Below, piece after piece: positions 58,701 through 64,000 of a stretch of 64,000 nucleotides of DNA. Location of the stretch: assembly GCA_963758025.1 (NCBI GenBank), contig CAVWUA010000006.1, positions 1,054,001 through 1,118,000 on the forward strand, read 5' to 3'. The number at the start of each line of letters is the position of its first letter. Positions within the stretch are counted from its first letter, which is position 1. Both the position numbers and the translations under genes were made by a program. A model generated the notes under the pieces. The model did no database searches and was not told where the DNA came from. It saw only the letters and a program-made list of their open reading frames with translations. This DNA comes from CAVWUA01 sp963758025 (GTDB taxonomy: Bacteria; Planctomycetota; Planctomycetia; Isosphaerales; Isosphaeraceae).

Positions 58701-59792
58701 GATGACGTTGTTGTCCTGCGGCGCGGTCCCGCCGACCGTCGCGTTGGTCGAGTCGAGCAGGACCCCCTGCCGAGAGTTCCCGTACCCGCTGAACACCACC
58801 CGGCTCGCGTCAGGGAGCGCCTGGCCTGTCGTGGGATCGACCAGAAACAGGAAGTGAGGCCCGATGAAGTTCCCCTGGATCAGGTCGCCGACGTTGTCGG
58901 GGCTGGGAATCGAGACCCCGACGCCGAAGCCGTCGATGGCCAGTCCTCGCAGGATGCTGTGCGAGGCGTCGATGATGAACCCCGTCGCCCCGCCCGTCAG
59001 GTGCCCGTCCACGATCACCCGCACCTGCGCGGTGTTCCCTTGCGTGGCCGTGACGGTGTTCACTGACGAGGTGATCAAACTCGGATCGCCCAGGGTCGTG
59101 CCGCCGGGTGTGATGCTGTTGACCGATACGTCGGGGTTCGTCCCGCCGACGAGGCTCACGTTGGTGGGGACCAGGGCCGGGACCGCTTGCCCGGCATAAT
59201 CTCCCTGGAACGTGATGCTGATCGGGTTGACCGACGCCGGGCCGCCGCTGGCGGTGACGTTGCCCGACCCGACAACCGCCTCCAGCCGCGCCTGGACGGT
59301 CGCGGCCGTCGCATCGAACGGGATGTCCACGGTCGTTCCGCCGGGAGACAACGGCGCGGGGGCCTGGAGCCGGAACGTCCCCCCGGCCGGCCCGCCGATC
59401 ACGCTCAACGATTGCACGCTGTTCGTCTGCGTGACCTGGCTCGGATAGCGATACGGAATCGGGAAATGAGCCTGTGTGTACCCGTCGATGCTCACCTGGT
59501 CGGTGATCGTCGGCAGGGGGCTATCGAGCGTGATCCGCCAGGTTTGCGTGACCGGATCAAACCCCGAGACCGGAACATCCAGGTTGGCCGCGGTGGAGGC
59601 GGGGATGGCGAACACGATATTGTCCGCGCCGGGGTGGGCGTTGGCGTTCAGGATCGCCTGACGGAGCGAGCCCGCGCCGCTGTCGTTGGTGTTGGTGACC
59701 TCGTACGCGATCGAGGACAGCAGCACGCGCCCTTCCATCCGCTCGATTCGGGGACGGAACAGCTTACGAGAATGAGACCTGGGGCGAATCAT
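55779..59792 (-). CDS. Giant exported beta-helix protein with two Calx-beta domains
   Basis: 1337 residues, intact. The N-terminus MIRPRSHSRKLFRPRIERME and GRVLLSSIAYEVTNTNDSGA holds an LEPR-XLL-like motif and the start of a CSLREA-like beta-helix leader (GSLRQAILNANAHPGADNIV). A right-handed parallel beta helix spans about residues 280-780, with many NxIGTD/NLIQGNLIG turns. After a domain with TLTAIATSVAFTNIQGTLQS come two Calx-beta repeats (DYATANGTATEGTDYTATSG and VHYATADGLAQNGMDYTPTS), and a C-terminal tail of the GRRGLGAVVLTFNELL type. It is likely an adhesin or polysaccharide-binding surface protein. The ATG at 59792 is used. Confidence 0.88.
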   Translation of the reverse strand: MIRPRSHSRKLFRPRIERMEGRVLLSSIAYEVTNTNDSGAGSLRQAILNANAHPGADNIVFAIPASTAANLDVPVSGFDPVTQTWRITLDSPLPTITDQVSIDGYTQAHFPIPYRYPSQVTQTNSVQSLSVIGGPAGGTFRLQAPAPLSPGGTTVDIPFDATAATVQARLEAVVGSGNVTASGGPASVNPISITFQGDYAGQAVPALVPTNVSLVGGTNPDVSVNSITPGGTTLGDPSLITSSVNTVTATQGNTAQVRVIVDGHLTGGATGFIIDASHSILRGLAIDGFGVGVSIPSPDNVGDLIQGNFIGPHFLFLVDPTTGQALPDASRVVFSGYGNSRQGVLLDSTNATVGGTAPQDNNVITNNGLQGVSILPGAEGNQVLGNQIGLAGPSLNGRFARGSNGAEGVLVAASSNTIGGATAGAGNLISCNLSHGVRITGPTATRNNVLENFIGVGPGGGYLFGSGDPGNLGDGVRIDNAPENQIGTNDRLGNTDLGNVISANEGAGVRIIGRLATGNVVAHNTIGLTVDGLSALGNSQEGVAVFSANNQIGPDNTISANLRGVLLSGSDATGNRVRDNRIGTDPVGTADLGNAREGVRIDNAPRNTVTGDFQGSQVISGNNMGVVLIGPGATGNLIQGNLIGSDVTGLHDLGNSQEGVRIENAPANTLGGTTGTARNLISANHWGVVISGASATGNILQGNFIGTDITGLAPLGNELEGVLVQAGASVNQIGGASTAAGNTIAFNIRDGVRVEDKNSIRNAILTNSIHSNGALGINLVAGGDPLSGVTLNDPNDNDSGPNNLQNFPTLTAIATSVAFTNIQGTLQSTPNTVFTIQFFANMTLDPSGYGEGERYLGGTTVRTGANGLVAFSADVPATVPAGQYVTATATDPAGNTSEFSAGITEQIGTTQFSMSGYTVDEAAGMAVITVTRQGGSGGLFTVDYATANGTATEGTDYTATSGTLTFNMGENSKTFAVPILDDGVPEANETVLLTLSDPTGAATLGTPSSAVLAIRDNDQPGALRFSMASYVVNESDGMATITVVRDSGGGTVSVHYATADGLAQNGMDYTPTSGVLTFAPGQTSQSFTIPINDDFAAEGNETVLLTLSDPTGGATLGSPSSAVLTIQNDNRDRNGPVITRVEAVPGRRGLGAVVLTFNELLNPTTAQNLINYGYSLRTPGRDRLMRTADDLLVGLSSAVYDPATLTVTLTPNGIIHRTTPVEVIVNQATDIPGAGTGVADLAGNLLDGDGNGQPGGVFAATVSVLNLRRAPIGSAFASLWQRPTARPWAARPFGAFRQVQGVSTAGRPTLAARAAQLRVPPQRGLWLAALAARRRQG

Positions 59793-60095
59793 GAGCACAC
59801 CGCTCCGCGGAACCGGGACCGACGGAGGGGTCGGGGGACGGACGATCCGTCCTCCGTTTGGCTTGCGAGAGTCCCAGGTGCGTTGCGCGTTGCGGCGAAG
59901 CTTAAGAAGGCTACCCCTCCGGGGGTTAGTTTACACCATGATCCGGGCGGCACGGGAACCGTTGGCGTATCATCGACGGGAGAGGAAGACCGCTCGGAGG
60001 GAAAATTCCGAAAAAGCGGGATTGCAGGAGCGGCGTCATGTCTCATGGATCATGAGAGAGAGAGGACACGTTCCAGCGTCGGGAGATCACAACTC
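59793..60095. other. Divergent promoter region
   Basis: 303 bp between two divergent genes. A nested inverted repeat, ACGGAGG ... ACGGACGATCCGT ... CCTCCGT, lies at about 59820-59858 in the giant gene's 5' leader. Near 59958 is GGAACC, which resembles the -35 element of ECF promoters; a clear -10 is not visible, so self-regulation of the sigma gene is only a possibility. Confidence 0.4.
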
Positions 60096-62860
60096 ATGGC
60101 GACGGGAAGGACACCCTCCGCGCTCCGGCAGATCCACACGCTGCTCAGCCTCGGTCGCGTTGGCGACCTGGCGGACGGCCAGTTGCTGGAGTGGTTCACC
60201 ATTCAGCGCGCGGAGGCCGAGATGGCCTTCGCCGAGCTGGTGACGCGGCACGGGCCGATGGTCTGGGATGTTTGCCGGCGCGTTCTGGGCAACCCGAACG
60301 ACGCGGAGGACGCCTTCCAGGCCACCTTCCTGATCCTGGTGCGCCGGGCCGGATCGGTCCGCGACCGCGACGCCCTGGGGGGCTGGCTGCACCGCGTCGC
60401 GCTGCGGGTCGCCTTGCGGGCGAAGGCCGACGCGACCCGCCGGCGCGCGGTCGAACGGCAGGCGATCGAGCCGCAATCCGTTGCTGATGCCGGGCGCCCG
60501 TCGAGCGGGCCGAGCTGCGCGAGGCGTTGCACGAGGAGCTGGAACGGCTCCCCGCGTCGTACCGCTCGGTGCTCGTCGCGTGCCACCTCGAAGGGCTGAC
60601 CCACGAGGAGGCGGCGAGCCGGCTGCACTGGCCGCTCGGCACGGTGCGAAGCCGCCTGGCCCGGGGGCGGGACCGGCTCCGCGACCGGCTCGCCCGGCGC
60701 GGCCTGGCCCCGTCGGTCGTCTTGCCGGCGCTCCCTCGCCCGACCTTGCCGGCCGGGCTGAGGGAATCGACTGCCCGGACGTTGCTCTCGTTCACCAACG
60801 GCCCAGCCAACGCCAGGGCGGTCTCGGCGTCGGTCGCCGCACTTACCCAGGGGGTCATCCGAGCCATGTTGTGGACCAAGATCCGAACCGTCGCCGCCGT
60901 TGTCCTGACCATCGGCCTCTGCGCCGTGATGCTGCCGTTGACCCTCGCGCCGATTCTCCGGGACGCCGGCGCGGCCGACGCAAAGAATCCCGACGACAAG
61001 AACGCGCGAAGCACGATCGCCGGCGTGGTCAAGGACGCCAAGGGCCAGCCCGTGGAGGGGGCCACCGTCGTCGCCGGCGCGTTCAACGAACAGTCCAACC
61101 ACCAGATCGCCCGGACCGGCCCGGACGGTCGGTTCGCCTTCACGTCGGAGGACGAGAAGAACAAGCTCGAATACGCCCTGGCCTACAAGGAGGGCCTGGC
61201 TCCGGCCAGCAAACTGCGGCAGGGACCGGGCGAGGTGGAGTTGACCCTCAAGACCCCCGCGCCGTTCGTGGGGATCGTTCAGGACCGCGACGGCCAGCCG
61301 ATCGCCGGGGCGGAGGTCCAGATCCGCAGCATGAAGGGCAACGCGGGACCGTATGACCTCAACCCCGTGCTCATGAACGTGCTCCGGGACACGCCGCTCG
61401 AACCGCTGGTCCGAGCAACGACCGATGCCCAGGGCCGTTTCCGCTTCCCGGCCGTGCCGCCGCCGTACCGGGTGGAGCTGCTGATATCGAGCGCGGGCAA
61501 GGCCGATCGGGATACGATGGTGCCGGGCGACTTCGAGGCCGGGTACATCACCGGCACGGCCGATGCCCCCGCCCGCTTGACGCTGGACCCGGAGGCCGTC
61601 GTCCAGGGGCGGATCGTGACCGACCTTCCGGGGGTGAGCGTTGCCGGGATCAAGGTCGGGCTTCAGAGCACGAACGACTCGACGGCCTTCTGGCGATCCG
61701 TCGAGACGGACGCCGACGGCCGGTTCACGATGCGAGGGCTGCCCGAGGGCGGGGCCAACATCTTCCCGATCGACCACCCGAACGACGGTCCCTGGACCTA
61801 CCGCGCCATCGACAACCTCGCGCTCCATCCGGGCAAGACGGCCGAGGTCACGATCGCGCTGATCGAGGGAGTTCAGGTCGAGGGGGATGTTGTTCTCGCC
61901 GATGGCAAGCCGATGACGACCGGCTTCGTTGGCGTGCACGGTCCCGCCCGCCCCGGCAGCGGCGCGGCGATTCTGGGGGCCCACACGGACGCCCAGGGCC
62001 ACTACCGCTTCCGCCTCCCACCGGGCGAGACCTACGTGTACCTCGCCGGTGGAGCACCCTGGCCGCTTCCGTCTCACAAGGTCGAGATCCCGGACGACGC
62101 GAAGACCTTCACCGTTCCCACCCTGGTGGCGACCGCCAAAAAAGCCGCCAGGCCCGCCGCGCGGGCCGAGCCAACGAAATCCGACCGGGAGCAGACGACG
62201 TTGACCGGGAGCGTGCGGGACGTCGAGGATCGGCCCATCGCGGGAGCCACCGTCATCGCGGCCCTGATCGAGGACGACCGGATGCCGGCCCGGCAGGTCG
62301 TCACGACGGGAACGGACGGACGTTTCACGCTCGACCTCGCCGGCGCGAAGACCTCGGAGACGCTCGCCTCTCTGATCGCCTACAAGGACGGGCTGGCACC
62401 GGCGGCCCGGGAGATCCGGCTCTCCGAGACGCCCCGGCCGGACGTGTCGCTGATCCTTCCCCGGCCCCGGCCGTTCGTCGGGATCGTCGAGGACGAGGAC
62501 GAGCATCCGATCCCGGGCGCCGAGGTGCGGGTCCAGAGCATCAAGAGTCCATTGCCCGAAGGCTCGGGCCTGATGGTGACGCTCGTGCGTGAGCCGGTCA
62601 TCCGGGGCACGCCGCTGGAGGCGGTCTTCGTGACCACCACGGACGAGCAAGGCCGATTCCGGTTCCCGTCGATGCCGGCCCGATCGGTGTTGAACCTGGT
62701 GGCCACCGCCCGGGGCAAGACCCCGCACCGGACCTCCGACTTCACCCGCCCGGGCATGATCGGCCGCTGGCCCAGCGGCTTCGACGACGGCTACCTCCAC
62801 GGCTCCCCCGACGTCCCGGCCATCCTGTACCTCGGAACCGAGGCACTGCCGTTTCCTTGA
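60096..62860 (+). CDS. ECF sigma factor fused to a membrane helix and carboxypeptidase-regulatory-like repeats (one apparent frameshift)
   Basis: About 920 residues. Residues 1-185 are a sigma-70 region 2/4 protein: EMAFAELVTRHGPMVWDVCR, NPNDAEDAFQATFLILVRRA, then (after a shift near 60495) ERLPASYRSVLVACHLEGLT and ASRLHWPLGTVRSRLARGRD, the DNA-binding helix. A spacer is followed by one membrane helix (TVAAVVLTIGLCAVMLPLTL, near residue 270) and four or more carboxypeptidase-regulatory-like beta domains (TIAGVVKDAKGQPVEGATVV, PFVGIVQDRDGQPIAGAEVQ, TGSVRDVEDRPIAGATVIAA and PFVGIVEDEDEHPIPGAEVR). With the N-terminus inside, the repeats lie outside. ECF sigmas with long C-terminal extensions are known in planctomycetes. 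No separate anti-sigma gene is adjacent. Confidence 0.82.
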
Positions 62861-63148
62861 CGCGGAGGCGAATCCGCAAGAGGATATTCTTGAGAGTGAC
62901 GCATATCGTGGTGTGAGCGATCCGAGCCCCGTAGGGTCCGCCCCGCGGACCATTCCCATTCCGGAGGAAGACGGTCCGCACGACACATTGTGATCTATTT
63001 TTCTCCTTCGGGTGGCTGGGGTCTCGTCCTCGAGACCCCGGTGAGACGGCTCGATCCCGGGGTCTCGCAGACGAGACCCCAGCCACCCAGACCTGGGCGA
63101 TTCCCCTAGGGTATTCTGGCGAAACGCTGAGATCACAGGCCAATTCCC
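62861..63148. other. Intergenic region with hairpin repeat
   Basis: 288 bp after the sigma-fusion gene. It holds the long inverted repeat at 63010-63088 (listed separately) and no gene-like frame. Confidence 0.5.
63010..63088. repeat. Long nested hairpin element
   Basis: The 19-base arm GGGTGGCTGGGGTCTCGTC (63010-63028) pairs perfectly with 63070-63088; inside it CGAGACCCCGG (63031-63041) pairs with CCGGGGTCTCG (63057-63067), with two 2-base bulges and a 15-base loop (63042-63056). In total 30 base pairs. There is no U tract, so it is unlikely to be an ordinary terminator; it looks like a repetitive extragenic palindrome or miniature inverted-repeat element. Confidence 0.85.
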
Positions 63149-64000
63149 ATGTCGGACACGCTGCGAACGGTTCGGTGGTCCCTCGGAGACGACAGGCATC
63201 GTAGCGGCTATTTGTGGCTGCCGTGGGGGCGTGAGTCGCCCGAGGATGTGCTCTGGGAATCGATCCGCCGGCGGAACATCGAGCCATCATTGCGAGCCGC
63301 GTTCCAGGTCACGACCCCCCTCTGGTATGGTCTCTGGATCGACAGCCCGCTGACCGCCACGCAGTGCGCACTGCTGCGAGACCTCTTTCACGAGGCGGCG
63401 CGCTGGTCCCGCCCCTGGATGAGCCCCTCAGGGATTTCACACAGGCGCTGACCGTTGCCATCGAAACAGGCGAACCGCTCAACGTGGCGCTGGCACCGCC
63501 GGGACACGTGGATTTCGGCTGGGTCACGACGTTCGTTCACTGCCCGCGCTGCAAGGCCGAGGGGCCTGTGGAACGCTGGCGGGAGCAGCTATTCCGACGC
63601 ACCGTTGACGTGTCCCGTCTGCGGCAACTACTATTCCCCCGCCGCGACCCACGTCATGGAACGCGAACTCTTCGCCGAGACGGTGCGCTGCCCGTCATGC
63701 CAGACCGAATCCCGCGTCCGGAGACTTCTCCGACGATGAGATTCAATCCCTGGAAGCACGCCATCATTTCGAAGCCTTCCAGGACGAATTGCCCTGGCTT
63801 CGCCGTGTCGAGGCGTTCTATGCGCGTCATCCGGACCTGGAAGGCGAGATCAAGCCGCACTTCCTGAGCGTTCTGGAATCGGACGACCCCGAGGTTCGGG
63901 ACGCGATGTTCGCCGGAACCCCATTCGACCAGATCGAACTCCCCTCAGCCCCCGCGCCGCGGATCGACCGTTCCCGCGAGTGGTCCGGGGAGGATCAGGA
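63149..64000 (+). CDS. Zinc-ribbon protein, cut by window edge (several apparent frameshifts)
   Basis: At least 280 residues, still open at the window end. It starts MSDTLRTVRWSLGDDRHRSG and has ESIRRRNIEPSLRAAFQVTT, then FTQALTVAIETGEPLNVALA and three Cys pairs: FVHCPRCKAEGPVERW, TCPVCGNYYSPAATHV and RCPSCQTESRV, like a treble zinc ribbon. The rest is helical and acidic (RHHFEAFQDELPWLRRVEAF, then ARHPDLEGEIKPHFLSVLES). Breaks lie near 63405, 63595 and 63720. I do not recognise the family; zinc ribbons of this type often bind nucleic acids. Confidence 0.65.

Overview
The window looks like a GC-rich chromosome segment of a planctomycete, probably of the Isosphaeraceae type. The reasons are a PVC-type CxxCH cytochrome protein with a long beta-propeller/HEAT N-terminus, exported giants that begin with an LEPR-XLL-like motif, several Uma2 (DUF820) genes, a PEP-CTERM protein, an ECF sigma factor fused to a membrane and carboxypeptidase-regulatory tail, and an N-type (Na+-type) F-ATPase operon. 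This assignment is inference from gene content; there is no rRNA to confirm it.

Layout. 1-18.7 kb is housekeeping and small accessory genes, mostly on the minus strand: acetyltransferases, an old-yellow-enzyme, a 956-bp tandem duplication carrying Uma2 and a GNAT fragment, Rieske protein, CrtI-like oxidoreductase, PIG-L deacetylase, a regulated HlyD-type adaptor, purN, two Uma2 genes, ileS, mrr, a purine nucleoside phosphorylase, a TPR protein, an Asp/Glu-tailed protein and a Gfo/Idh/MocA dehydrogenase. tRNA-His(GTG) lies at 18988-19060.

From tRNA-His to about 36.43 kb I read a genomic island. A 31-nt copy of the tRNA 3' half (30/31 identical) sits at 36403-36433 in the same orientation. A broken serine recombinase lies against the tRNA and is split by an ISL3-like element with 8-bp target duplications. 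The cargo is (i) a DUF6916/GNAT/tail-collar/PEP-CTERM cassette, (ii) a decayed Y-family polymerase next to an SRAP/HMCES-like protein, and (iii) a 10-kb tightly packed operon: an epimerase, a GH39-like/CDP-paratose-epimerase fusion, a B12 radical SAM enzyme, a GT4 glycosyltransferase, three CgeB-like glycosyltransferases and a methyltransferase. This last operon is the best candidate for an undescribed pathway, probably making a modified oligosaccharide.

Beyond the island come the N-ATPase operon atpDCQRBEFAG (36.6-43.1 kb), two large histidine-kinase proteins (43.2-48.6 kb), an exported CxxCH/isochorismatase-like/polysaccharide-deacetylase run (48.8-53.9 kb), two convergent very large exported proteins (54.0-59.8 kb), the sigma-factor fusion (60.1-62.9 kb), a long hairpin repeat, and a zinc-ribbon protein cut by the window edge.

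A major caveat is that many conserved genes (ileS, atpA, atpB, atpC, atpF, atpG, purN, both kinases and others) are interrupted by one-base frameshifts, while the lost sequence continues perfectly in the next frame. This looks like indel error in the assembly more than biology. I give such genes as single features spanning all frames and place the breaks approximately. Only breaks accompanied by other decay (the recombinase remnant, the polymerase, duplication copy 1) are called pseudogenes.
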